Shown: piece by piece, positions 1 to 11,350 of the stretch | How the letters are laid out: every line of letters starts with the position of its first letter | Position numbering within the stretch: position 1 is the stretch's first letter | Assembly (NCBI GenBank): GCA_015039315.1 | Contig: WIDE01000008.1 | Coordinates: 7,722 to 71,721 of the forward strand | Direction of reading: 5' to 3' | Length of the DNA: 64,000 nucleotides | Source: Clavulina sp. PMI_390 | Lineage: Eukaryota; Basidiomycota; Agaricomycetes; Cantharellales; Hydnaceae | Position numbers and translations under genes: made by a program | Notes under the pieces: generated by a model | Seen by the model: the letters and a program-made list of their open reading frames with translations, nothing else | Told to the model about the DNA's origin: nothing | Database searches by the model: none

Positions 1-1044
1 TGAACAAGGTTGAGTGAATTGCAGGATATGCAATCAGATAAGGAGCTCTGAATGAACAGCCCAGCAACATAACGCTGCTGAAGGCTGTGAAGTGGCAGCT
101 CAGCTCAGCACTACTCAAGTATTGGAATGTGCACAGATCCATGCATTATCCCAGTTGTTCTAAATTGCTTGATTTCACTATGTATGATAGAGAACACAGT
201 TTTGCTTACTGGTCTATCTATGTGCTGGATACCAGCCCAAGTTTAGTGCCAGCAATAGGCAACATGCAATTGAGATCATTTAGGCAGTGACATGTGAGAG
301 CCACCAACTTGATCAGGGTGTGACTCAAAGGGGGGTGGTTAATTGTCCCCACCCAACCTCTGTAGAAATTAGCTTCAGCCTGGAGGGATGCAGCATTCTC
401 TGGGGGGTGGCAAATTGCATCACCCGTATGATATTTGCATGGGAAAAAGTGGATACTTCAACAAATAGAAATTAGGGGGGTGGTTGATTCTACTAGTTGT
501 TTGAATGCATCTTCACAGAAAACCTCAAGCTGTTAAAAGGTGTTAAAAGACTATATGGTGCCCTGGAGCTCCAAACAGAATTCTTCACAGATCTCCTAAC
601 ATTATTATATGATCCTAAGGATGCAATATAATACTCTCATTCAGAACACTCCTACCAGGAATTTCAAGTCCATTTCCTTACTGGTTAGGCAACAGCAGGA
701 ACAGCCCAAGGTTCTGACAACCCTCAAGAGCTCTGTAGGGAATGGCATTAAGAGTTTTAGCAGGAGGAGCATCCATGATAAGGGCCTCTTCTTGGACTCA
801 TTTCTGAGGCCACTTGGAAAATGTTGAAATGTTGGTTAAGAAGCCATCAAAAACTCCTGTGAGTCCTCCTAATTTGTCCACAGGCCATGAACATGCCCCA
901 GGAATTGATTGGAGAGAGTTCATTCAGCAAGCAAAGTTTCACCAAAATCAGAAATTTACTTGTGTGGGTAAGCACCAGCATGTATATCCAAAAGTGTGTT
1001 GACACTCTGGCAAATCCACAAAAAGCTGATTCACTGAGACAGGA
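1..1044. other. Gene-poor left end, no confident gene
   Basis: Only short open frames of 60-75 codons are present, and none resembles a family I recognise. The stretch at 609-1002 has two adjacent frames with Gln/Lys/Ser-rich composition that could be a decayed transposon remnant, but I see no reverse transcriptase, integrase or transposase motif. The region also carries a repeated G-run motif, listed separately. Confidence 0.4.
330..483. repeat. Three spaced copies of a GGGGGGTGG motif
   Basis: The 9-base motif GGGGGGTGG starts at 330, 402 and 475, so the spacings are 72 and 73 bases. Copies 1 and 3 continue as TT and copy 2 as CA. The first two copies are each followed by a C-rich stretch (CCCCACCC and CATCACCC), so each could form an imperfect hairpin. 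The sequence between copies is only weakly similar, so this is either a decayed tandem repeat of about 72 bases or a chance pattern. Confidence 0.4.
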
Positions 1045-1445
1045 TACTGTAGTATTACAATCATAGGTTCATGTCACGGTCACAGCCGCTCGTGAACTGA
1101 ACCCCCCCTGAACGGTTGTCGCATGTCACAATGGGTTTCGGGGCTCCGGCCGGCTCCCTTGGCTCTGAGGCTGCCTAAAAAGGCAATAAGTCATATCCGT
1201 AAATCCGAAAAATTTTCTGGAACCCGCTTCTGGGCATTTTTTGAGGAACCTGGAAGCAGCTCTGTATGGCTGTTGTATAGTCTGCAAAGGGGATGGGCCT
1301 GAGCCAACTCTATAGCGAGGTCAGCTGGGGTCCGCCCGTCATTTCTGCCCAAATTTGTCACATCCCGTGAACTATGAACTATGTGTCGCTGAGCCTGAAC
1401 TTGTCACATGTCACACCCCGTGAACCTGATCAAAATACTACAGTA
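1045..1445. mobile_element. MITE-like element with 12-base terminal inverted repeats
   Basis: TACTGTAGTATT at 1045-1056 is matched exactly in inverted orientation by AATACTACAGTA at 1434-1445. A second inverted match, AGGTTCA, follows inside both ends. The subterminal part carries repeated words of the type TGTCACAnCCCGTGAAC near 1356-1373 and 1409-1425, and related GTTCATGTCAC and GTGAACTGAAC words near the left end. The element is about 400 bases and has no coding capacity, which fits a non-autonomous DNA transposon. A target-site duplication beyond a possible TA is not clear. The superfamily cannot be assigned from the ends alone. Confidence 0.6.
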
Positions 1446-1906
1446 ATCCTCTCTTTCCAAAAACAGCCAAAAAAAAAAAGGAGTTCTGAATTAGATCTAT
1501 ATGAATCTAATCCAGCTGCAAAGACCACTGCATACTGCAGATCAGAAGGAAGAAGATGGCAGCAATAGTCTCCACCTGCATCAACAAGACCCTGAAGTGT
1601 TTGTCTGAGGTCTCAGGTTTCCTGTTTGGCTCAGGGAGTGAGTATTATGAGTGGGGAAGCCAATTTGTACCGCCAACAAGCTCTCCCCAAGGCTCAAGCT
1701 GGTAATCACAAGTGGAAGTGATCCTATTAGCCATTCTCTTTGCAAGGACGCTGCCGGTAGGCACAGAGAATATCATCTCTGCCAATTATTTCGGTGAGGC
1801 CATTCTTGATCCTACTCTCTTCATCAGATTTTCATTGCAGCAGCCCTGTGATTGTGTTTGTTGGGCGAGGCACTCGTTGTCACAACATTCTCACGCCCTC
1901 GACATA
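1446..1906. other. Spacer upstream of PEX16
   Basis: Non-coding as far as I can see. The PEX16 frame is open upstream to 1712, but the residues upstream of 1907 do not look like PEX16, so this is taken as 5' untranslated or promoter sequence. Confidence 0.4.
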
Positions 1907-3246
1907 ATGCAAGCAACCGAGTCCTACATCCGTTCTCTAGCATGGTTCCTGCCCTGGTTTCGCTTTCGAGAGTCCGAGTTGATATCGGAATCTCTTAATG
2001 CAGCCCTCAACGTCACCGCCCTCTACCAATCCTCAGTTGGAAGGCGTGAGTCTAATAGCCCCCAGATTGGCTTGTCTGCACTCCTAGAAAGCGACCACGC
2101 TAGGTCTGTCTCATCCTGGACTCGGCGTTCACATATTTCTGATATCTTCTTATCTTTTGGGTCTCAGATATACTTTCGGTTGGTTCTCATCAAGTGCAAA
2201 ATATCGACGTGCAGCGCACCTTTTGGAGGTAATCAAATGTCTGCAACTGCTGTCTGAGATGCTCCTTCGTCGAAAATATACTCATCGACAAGTGTGGCGA
2301 TGGATAATCTGCGTCGAATCCCTCAAGTAGAGTGCCTCTGCTCCCCACCGCCACTATTGCTAAACTCATTTGTCAACAGAGCTTTCTTACGCTTGATTAT
2401 ACTGAGAGCGACACGCCGTCCAGTGGTGGAGCCTTCACTCCCTGACCGGGATTCTGACCATCCCTCATCCGTGGAGACAAAGCCGAGACCCATTATTGCA
2501 CAAAATGCCAATCCGCACACGCCAGATCATATCAAAAATAACCACGGGTTTTTCCCCCCTTCACCAATCTCTGCACCGAATCCCATGTTGTCCACCACCC
2601 GACCTATCTCCATTGACGAATACCTCTTGACAAAGGCTCTCACACCTTCGTCTGCCTGCCCGCCAACCAATCTCCTAGTCTCACTCACAACACCCAAGGA
2701 ATGGCTCTCGGAAATCCTTCACATCATCCGGCCCTTCGTCTACGGTATGACTCAAGCTTCTGTGCTACCGTACGTTATGACATAACAACCATTATCAACA
2801 GTCCTTGCTCTGGCCAGAAGCGGTCACCGCCGAACAGATTTTCGGCCCTTGCTCTTATCTCTGAGTCTGGATCTCCTCTCTGTCTATCTTCGAAGACAGC
2901 CGTCCTCTGCCCTTCCTCTGGAGCGGCATGAGTACGCACGGCGGGACCGCGAGTTATTATGGTACCTCCTTCGAGGCCCTGTATGGTTCAAGCATACAAG
3001 GTAAAGTCCAGCCTCGGCAATCAATTCTACACTCTCTTATTGTTTAATTTATATGCCCTAGACCAAGTATTCTGAACTTGGCGGCCCGCAGTGAAGCAGT
3101 GCCAATTGTTGGCATGTTTATTGCCCTTGTTCGGGAGTGGATCCCTCTCATTGATGGCTATCATTACTGTACGTGATCAAGATTCGGGAGGACTTTCACC
3201 TTGACTGCGATATTGACTCATATTGTCCGATGTAGACACGTCGTGA
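1907..3246 (+). CDS. PEX16: Peroxisomal membrane biogenesis protein PEX16
   Basis: Peroxin that recruits membrane proteins to peroxisomes. Six exons: 1907-2103, 2168-2326, 2380-2744, 2802-3000, 3062-3168 and 3236-3246, giving 345 residues in one frame. The N-terminus has the family pattern ESYIRSLAWFLP. Next come RYTFGW and VIKCLQLLSEM, then VESLKAFLRLIILRATRRP, and near the end RRDRELLWYLLRGPVW, as in other fungal PEX16. The start was set at the first ATG before the conserved block; the open frame extends further upstream but without similarity. Fungal homologues usually begin with an extra 20-25 residues (YE.FL...N), which I do not see here, so a missed first exon is possible. Confidence 0.85.
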
Positions 3247-3474
3247 GGAGCACAAGATTATATGCCAAACATGGAATTGGATGGATGACTACTGTACAGA
3301 ATTTATTTTTTTGAGCCACAAAGCTCGCATTTACTCGCATACCACCTATTGCTCGTTGAAATGTAGGATTATGAAAATTCAAATATCCAACCTCAATAGC
3401 TTGCATACAGAGGGGACGTGACTCATTGTTGACAATCCTTTGCTCGTGTTTGGCTTGCTTCACCAAAAGCCTTC
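3247..3474. promoter_or_regulatory. Spacer between PEX16 and BRR2
   Basis: 228 bases between the PEX16 stop and the BRR2 start, both on the plus strand. It must hold the PEX16 3' end and the BRR2 promoter. No coding signal was seen. Confidence 0.4.
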
Positions 3475-6400
3475 ATGTCTGGTGCCAAGCGTGATTTATC
3501 TGGATACAACTATGGCGCTATATCCTCTCTCGTTCTCAATGCTGGTGTGACTCCGATTCCATTTTTCACTTATATTTCATTTGATTCACATTTCATCCGT
3601 CACAGATCGAAGGGCGTTACCTCGTCGCGACCGCGAGCCAGATGGAGCACCCGAATCCCTCGTGGGTCGCATAGACCCCAAGGATATGGGATCTCGTGTG
3701 GAACGTGATGCTCCCAAAGACCTCGAAAAGAAGAAAAAACGCGCTGTCCAGCCTGATGACATGAGCCGTTCTCGGCGCCAGGTTCCAGACGCGTCCAACT
3801 CATTCTCCCACTCCAATATCATCGACGCCACCCAAGATATGGAAGATCTTGTTTACCGGCCACGTACCGCTGAAACTAGAGAAGTGTATGAGCTTATTCT
3901 ATCCGCTGTTCATCGTGTTTTAGGAGACCAAGCACACGACATCGTCCGCAGTGCTACAGACGCCGTTCTCGAGACTCTCAAAACGGATTCCCTCAAAGAC
4001 TTCGACAAAAAACGAGAAATTGAGGAAGAGATCCTGACATCCTCCCTCACCTCGGAACAATTCTCGCAATTGCTATCCCTCTCCAAAAAGATCACCGATT
4101 TTGGCGGCCCAGATGAGTCCCAGGCCAACCCAGATATCGACCGTAAAGATGCGGAGATTGACGAGGATATTGGTGTCGCCGTCCTCTTTGAAGACGAAGA
4201 GGGAGACGGAGAGGATGACGAAGAGAACTTTGAAGTTGGGGACGCTTCTGAGGACGATGACGAGCGCTCGCACCTGGACGAAAGTAACTTGGAGCCTCTG
4301 GATGATGGTGTCGACGATCGGGTCACCTACGGTGTCGAGTCTAGAATGTCCACCGTAGGAAAGCCAAAAGATGATGACCGCGTCTCACCTCATGAGGTTG
4401 ACGGCTTCTGGTTGCAGCGGCTTCTTTCCACAGTCTACACTGATCCGGTCACAGCAAACGAGAAGACAGCCGCTGCTCTCACTATCCTCTCTGCTGATTC
4501 CAGCCTTCGCGATTGTGAAAACCAGCTCATGGAGCTGTTCGACTTTAATCACTTCGATTTCGTCCGTATTTTGACGAAAAACCGGGATGTCATTGTCTGG
4601 TGCACCAAGCTCGCCCGAAGTAGCGAGGAGGATCGGTTCAACATCGAAGTTACCATGAGAGAGCGTGGCTTCGCTTCCATTTTGAAGGAGCTAGCTGGGG
4701 ATCGTGCCAAGCCTGTTGCTGCCGTATCAGATGCCATGGACGTAGATCCCAATCTTCGGAATACATCAAATGCTCCATTAAAGAGCAAGACCCTCCAGCC
4801 TCTCTCAACCCTCGATTTAGAAGGCATGGCCTTCAGTCAAGGTGGGCACCTCATGTCAAACAAGAAGGTCTCACTACCCGAAGGATCATTCAAACGATCA
4901 AAGAAGGGTTACGAGGAAATTCATATTCCGCCTCCCAAGCCCAAAAGTGACTCCGACGCCAAGGTCTCTATTGATGAGTTACCCTCTTGGGCACGAAGCG
5001 CGTTCAAGGGCGCCGAGTCTCTCAATAGAGTCCAGAGCAAGCTCTATCCGATGGCATTTGGAAGCGATGAACCATTGCTGCTCTGTGCACCAACTGGTGC
5101 AGGCAAAGTGAGTAACTTCTCACGTATGATCAGGTATTGTTCTCACCAACCCCCGTCAATCTAGACCAATGTCGCTATGCTTACTATTTTGCACGAACTT
5201 GGCACGTATGATCAGGTATTGTTCTCACCAACCCCCGTCAATCTAGACCAATGTCGCTATGCTTACTATTTTGCACGAACTTGGCAAAGTATACCAAGAC
5301 GAATCCAAAAGTTTTGAGCTTGAGAACCTCAAGATGGTCTACATCGCTCCCATGAAAGCTCTTGTGCAAGAAATGGTCGGAAACTTCTCCTCTCGCCTGT
5401 CTCAGTATGGTGTTCGTGTGGGTGAGCTTACTGGAGACAGTCAGATGACCAAACAGCAGATTGCAGAGACTCAAATCATTGTGACTACTCCCGAGAAGTG
5501 GGATGTCATCACTCGCAAAAGCACTGATTTGAGTTACACTGCACTCGTCCGCCTCATCATCATTGACGAGATCCATCTCTTACATGATGAGCGTGGCCCT
5601 GTCCTCGAGAGCATTATCGCCCGCACGATCCGCCGGATGGAGCAGAATCGGGAGTATGTCCGCTTGGTTGGTCTCTCCGCCACGCTTCCCAACTATGAGG
5701 ATGTTGCCGCATTCCTTCGGGTGGACCCCCAGCGTGGCCTGTTCTATTTCGATGCATCTTATCGTCCATGCGGGCTACAGCAACAATTCATTGGCGTGAC
5801 GGAGAAAAAGGCGATCAAGCGCTATCAGGTGATGAACGAGGTCTGCTACGAGAAAGTTTTGGACCAAGCCGGAAAGCACCAGACCCTTGTCTTTGTTCAC
5901 TCCAGGAAGGAGACAGCCAAAACTGCCAAGTTCATCCGTGATATGGCACTCGAGAAAGAGACGATTACTCAATTCGTTCGTCCTGACTCGGCGACCCGCG
6001 AGATACTGCAATCCGAGGTCGAGAACGTCAGGGATGCTAATCTACGAGACCTATTACCGTTTGGTTTTGCCATCCATCACGCGGGTATGACCCGGGAGGA
6101 TCGGACACTCGTCGAAGGTCTTTTTACAGATGGTCACATTCAAGTGCTCGTCTGCACCGCAACTCTTGCGTGGGGAGTCAACCTTCCTGCCCATACTGTG
6201 ATCATCAAAGGCACACAGATATATAACCCAGAAAAGGGGCGCTGGGTTGAGCTTAGCTCCCAAGACATGCTCCAAATGCTTGGCCGTGCTGGGCGTCCCC
6301 AATTTGACACACATGGAGAAGGCATCATCATCACCAACCACAGTGAACTCCAATACTACCTGAGTCTTCTCAATCAGCAACTACCGATAGAATCCCAGCT

Positions 6401-9400
6401 TGTGTCAAAACTGGCTGACAATCTGAACGCAGAAATTGTTCTTGGAACGGTTCGCACGCGCCAGGAAGCTGTTGAGTGGCTTGGATTCACCTACCTGTGA
6501 GTTTATCTAGTTTTATTGTGAACATTCGTGCTGATTGACTTCTTGTCAGGTATGTTCGCATGATGAGGTCGCCGTCCTTGTATGGAGTAGGAGTGGACTA
6601 CCTGGAGGATGATCCCCGACTAATACAGAAGCGTGTGGACATCATCCATACCGCCGCTATCCTGTTAGAGAAAGGGGGGCTGGTGAAATATGATCGAATT
6701 AGTGGATCCTTCCAGAGCACAGAATTGGGGCGCATCGCGTCCCATTACTATGTTACCTACTCGTCGATGAGCGTCTACAATCAACACCTGAAACCCTCGA
6801 TGTCTAGTATCGATTTATTCCGGGTTTTCGCCTTATCTAACGAATTTAAACTGATTCCAGTGAGTACTTCTCTCCACCCTCAATGTAATCATGTTCTAAT
6901 CAGACCGTTACACAGGTCCGTCAAGACGTAAGTATTAACTTTTACTCACCCTGAACCTAGGGCTGAACAACTCTATTAGGAAAAACTCGAGCTCACCAAA
7001 TTGCTTGAACGTGTGCCGATCCCTATCAAAGAGAGTGTTGATGAGCCCCCTGCCAAGATCAACGCACTTTTGCAGGCTTATATATCTGGCCTCAAACTGG
7101 ACGGTAAAGTAGTCTGAGGCCCTCGGCTATCCTCATCTCACCTTCCACTCAACAGGGTTTGCCTTGGTAGCCGATATGGTCTATGTTCAACAGTCAGCTG
7201 GAAGGTGAGCCAATACGCTAAGAAATGCATGACTCCCTCACAAGCCTTTTCATAGAATTTTGCGCGCTATGTTTGAAATTTGCCTTAAGCGGGGATGGGC
7301 TCTTCCTACGAGAGCCGCTTTGGAAGTCTGTAAAATGGTCGAGAAACGAATGTAAGGGAGTCTTTTTTTTCCAAGTTTTGGAAGACCAGTATCTAAGCAC
7401 ACTATCACAGGTGGGGGTCAATGACCCCACTCCGTCAATTCCGCGGAGTACCCGCCAATGTTATTCAGAAAGCGGAAGGGAAGCAATTTGTAAGTAATTG
7501 CTTACACAATCTTACAGCTCACTCACTACCTCGATGTAGCCGTGGTACCGGTATTTTGACCTAGTAAGATTGTCCTCAGGGTGTTTTTTGTTGAAGACTC
7601 CATGCTCAATATTGCCCTTAGCAACCGCCAGAACTAGGAGAATTGCTCGGAATCCAGAACGCTGGAAAGCTCGTCCATCGTCTTGTTCATAGCTTCCCGA
7701 AACTCGAGTAAGATGAACGGTTTTGACTCGTTGGATGCACACCCACTTATGTCCCGTCGCAGTTTGCAGGCCCACGTGCAGCCAATAACACGCACTTTAT
7801 TACGAATTGACCTAGTTGTTACTCCAGATTTCCGCTGGGATGACAAAATCCATGGCAGCAGCCAGATGTTCTGGATCATTGTTGAAGATGTTGATGGAGA
7901 GATCATTCTCTTTCATGACCAATTTCTACTGCAACATCGGTTTGCAGAGGATGAGCACACTGTTACCTTCACCATTCCAATGTACGAACCTGTGCCACCC
8001 AACTATTTTGTGTCGGTGATTTCGAACTCTTGGTTACACGCCGAAACCAAACTACCCATTTCATTCAAACACTTGATCCTTCCAGAAAAGTTCCCTCCCC
8101 CTACACCACTACTCGATCTTCAGCCCCTCCCCACATCTGCCCTTCACAATTCCGAGTTTGAATCACTATACAAATCCTTTGGCACCTTCAACAAAATCCA
8201 AACTCAAGTCTTCCAGGCTCTGTACAACTCGGATGACAACGTCTTTGTGGGTGCTCCAACAGGAAGCGGCAAAACCCTGTGTGCAGAGTTCGCCCTCTTG
8301 CGATTGTGGTCACAATCACCTGGAGCCAGAGCTGTCTGCATTGAGCCCTATGCTGCCATGGTCGAAGACCGCGTGGCACACTGGCGCACACGGTTCTCCC
8401 ATATTCAAGGGGGCAAGGACGTTGTGGGCTTAACTGGCGAAACAACAGCGGATTTACGCTTGCTGGAAAGTGGTGCCCAACTAGTTGTTTGCACCCCTAG
8501 TCAGGTACGCCTCATTCCTGCGCGTGGGTCTTTTCTCACCTTTGGTTGGTTTATGATAGTGGGATGTGCTTTCTCGACGTTGGAAGCAACGAAAACACAT
8601 TCAAAACATCGCGCTCCTTATCGCTGACGAGGCTCAACTGGTTGGGGCGGGGGAAGTTGGCCCAATCTTTGAGATTGTAGTCTCGCGAACCCGTTACGTC
8701 TCCGCTCAAACGGAGCGCAAAACCAGGATTGTTGCTCTCAGTGTTCCGCTTGCAAACGCCCGTGATTTTGGTGACTGGATGGGTGCAAGCACTCACACAA
8801 TCTTCAATTTTAGTCCAAGGTATGACCGTTCTATCCGAAGCAGCGCCGAAAATGACTTGTTCGGTAGTGTGCGCCCCTTACCTCTCGAGATTCACCTTCA
8901 AAGTTTCAACATTCCACACTTCCCATCACTTATGATCTCTATGGCGAAACCAGCCTACCTTTCCATCGTAGAGCATTCAGCTGGGAAGCCGGTCATTGCG
9001 TTTGTACCCTCGCGCCGCCAGTGTCGCTTAACAGCTTTGGATATCCTCTCGTATTGCACCGCATCTGGCGACGAAGACCAATTCCTGAACATCGAACGGC
9101 CTGATCTCGAACCTCACTTGCAACATATTGTTGATCCTGCTCTCTCTGAAACGCTGCAACATGGGATCGGATATTATCACGAAGCAATGGACAAACAAGA
9201 CAAAAGGATTGTCCAACGCCTTTTTGACTCCGGCGCAATTCAGGTTCTAGTTGTCTCCCGAGTGAGTCATAAACTACTCAAATGCCACCTATACCTCACA
9301 TTATCATGTAGGAGTCGATATGGAGCCTTCCTTCAACTGCTTTCATGGTCATCATCATGGGTGTCCAGTCATATGAGGGTCGTGAGCATCGTTATGTGGA

Positions 9401-11108
9401 TTACCCTGTCACAGATGTTCTTCAAATGATGGGAAGAGCTTGTCGGCCGACGATTGATGCGTCTAGCAAATGTGTCCTAATGTGCCAGCAATCACGGAAG
9501 GATTTCTTCAAAAAGTTCCTCAGCGAAGGTTTGCCTATTGAGTCGCATCTCCCATCCAACATGATCCACGACTATTTCCTCTCCGAAATTGCTGTCAAGA
9601 CGGTGGAAAATAAACAAGATGCTATGGTATGTTCTTAAGCGTTGCATCAGATGGTTTATGTGGCCTAAAAACAATACAGGACATCCTCACTTGGACATAT
9701 TACTACCGTCGCATGACCCAAAATCCGAACTACTACAATCTCAACAACGTTAGCCACAAGCACTTATCTGACCATCTCTCTGAACTGGTTGAGAACACTC
9801 TCAACGACCTCGTGTTGTCCAAATGCATCGCCATTGGTCAGTTTCTCCATAATAGTCTAGTATGTTGGATTCTTACTAGTCCCCATATAGAGGATGAGAT
9901 GGATGTTTCTGCCCTTAATCTTGGGATGATAGCGGCATACTACAACATTTCCTGTTCGTCAATATTCTCTCGGTGCCAACTCTGACTGACGTTTCCTCTA
10001 AAGATGTCACCGTTGAAGTGTTCAGCATGTCTTTGAAAGAAAAGACTAAGCTCAAGGGTCTTCTGGAAATCGTCTCTTCCTCGGCTGAGTTTGAGTCGGT
10101 CCCAATCCGCCGTCACGAAGATACCATCCTTCGCCGCATCTACGACCGTGTGCCTGTGAAATTGGACAATATCAACTACGAAGCTCCTCACTTCAAGACC
10201 TTCTTATTGCTCCAAGCTCATTTCTCGCGGTTACAACTACCACCCGATCTAGCTTCTGACCAGACATTTATCTTGGGGAAGATTTTGAATCTACTGGCTG
10301 CATGCGTAGATGTCATGTCATCGAACGCCCAACTTAATGCTCTAGATGCTATGGATTTGTCCCAGATGTGCGTCCAAGCGATGTGGGAGACAGATTCCCC
10401 TCTACGTCAAATCCCACACTTCGAGGCAGACGTGAGTCACTTTCATCTCGCGCCTCTCTCCAGCTACTTAATTGATTGCATTAGGTTATCGAACGATGTC
10501 GCGCATCATCTATTGAGACTGTCTATGACATTATGGACATGGAGGATGGCACTCGAGATCAGTTGCTGCGTATGAACCCTCGACAGATGTATGCATGCCT
10601 TCTCCCTAGTCTCCTCGGATTACTGCTGACTTGTTCGCTCAGGCGCGACATTGCAACATTTGTAAATGCGTATCCCAACATTGACGTATCTCACGAGCTT
10701 GGGCAACAAACCGAGTACACCGCTGGCACTCCTTTGACACTAAGCGTTACCCTCTCTCGAGATGCGGAGGATGAGGATGATGATGGCCAGGTGGTTGTTG
10801 CTCCACTGTACCCAGGGCAGAAAATGGCCAACTGGTGGATTGTTGTTGGAAACTCTGCTTCTCGCCAACTCCTCGCTATCCGGAAAGCTACTGTACGCCG
10901 GACACTCACGGTGAAGCTGGAGTTCACTCTTCCGCAAGGGGAGCACCATCTACGTCTCTATGTGATCTGTGACTCCTATTCAGGTGCGGATCAAGACATA
11001 AATCTCGACCCGATCGTCGTAGGAGAAGGAGAGCTCAGCGAGTCAGATGACGACGATGATGATGATGATGACGACGATGGGGATGACGATGAAAATATGG
11101 AAGAATGA
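3475..11108 (+). CDS. BRR2: U5 snRNP RNA helicase Brr2
   Basis: DExH helicase that unwinds U4/U6 during spliceosome activation. Nineteen exons give 2192 residues in one continuous frame (family about 2150). The N-terminus [15 protein letters not shown] and a MGSR block match Brr2. Cassette 1 has APTGAGKT (split by intron 2), motif II DEIH, LSATLPN and QMLGRAGRP, followed by a winged-helix and Sec63 unit. Cassette 2 has GAPTGSGKT but DEAQ at motif II and a poorly conserved motif V region, in line with the known inactive second cassette. The protein ends in a second Sec63 unit and an Asp-rich tail. Two exons are tiny: 6916-6927 (VRQD) and 7540-7563 (PWYRYFDL). Intron 2 carries an 82-base tandem duplication; only the distal acceptor, with exon 3 starting at 5247, keeps the frame. 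Confidence 0.95.
5121..5284 (+). repeat. Perfect 82-base tandem duplication over a 3' splice site in BRR2
   Basis: 5121-5202 and 5203-5284 are identical. Each copy holds the 3' part of intron 2, the acceptor CTAG and the first 38 bases of exon 3. The acceptor is therefore present twice, ending at 5164 and at 5246. Because 82 is not a multiple of three, splicing to the first acceptor shifts the frame and reaches a stop about 50 codons later. The intron interrupts the Walker A motif exactly between Lys and Thr. This is either a real recent duplication or a local assembly error. Confidence 0.95.
6916..6927 (+). other. 12-base coding microexon in BRR2
   Basis: Encodes VRQD between exons ending FKLIP and starting EKLEL. 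The family sequence at this place is VREEEKLEL, so the residues are required. Flanked by CACAG and GTAAGT. Confidence 0.85.
7540..7563 (+). other. 24-base coding microexon in BRR2
   Basis: Encodes PWYRYFDL between EGKQF and [10 protein letters not shown], matching the PFERLYDLNHNEIGELI region of the family. Phase 0 on both sides. Confidence 0.85.
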
Positions 11109-11350
11109 ATCTTTCTCCCTGTTGATACGATGATCATAATGCATGTATTGTATCCATCCCCATTTCTTGATGTTGACAAATAGATGTCCACACTCTGTCC
11201 TTGGCTGCGCACACCAACCCCCTTGAGATTTTCATAACTCTCTTTCTCGATTGTACAGCATCCTATCAGCACTCCATTGGTTTATCGACCCGTTACCCTA
11301 CCCCGTTCATTGGGCTTGTTTGGTGCTGCCACTGAGGCGGCATCCATCGC

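Noticed and set aside
609..1002. Possible retroelement remnant
   Set aside because: No catalytic or zinc-knuckle motif; too short to support.
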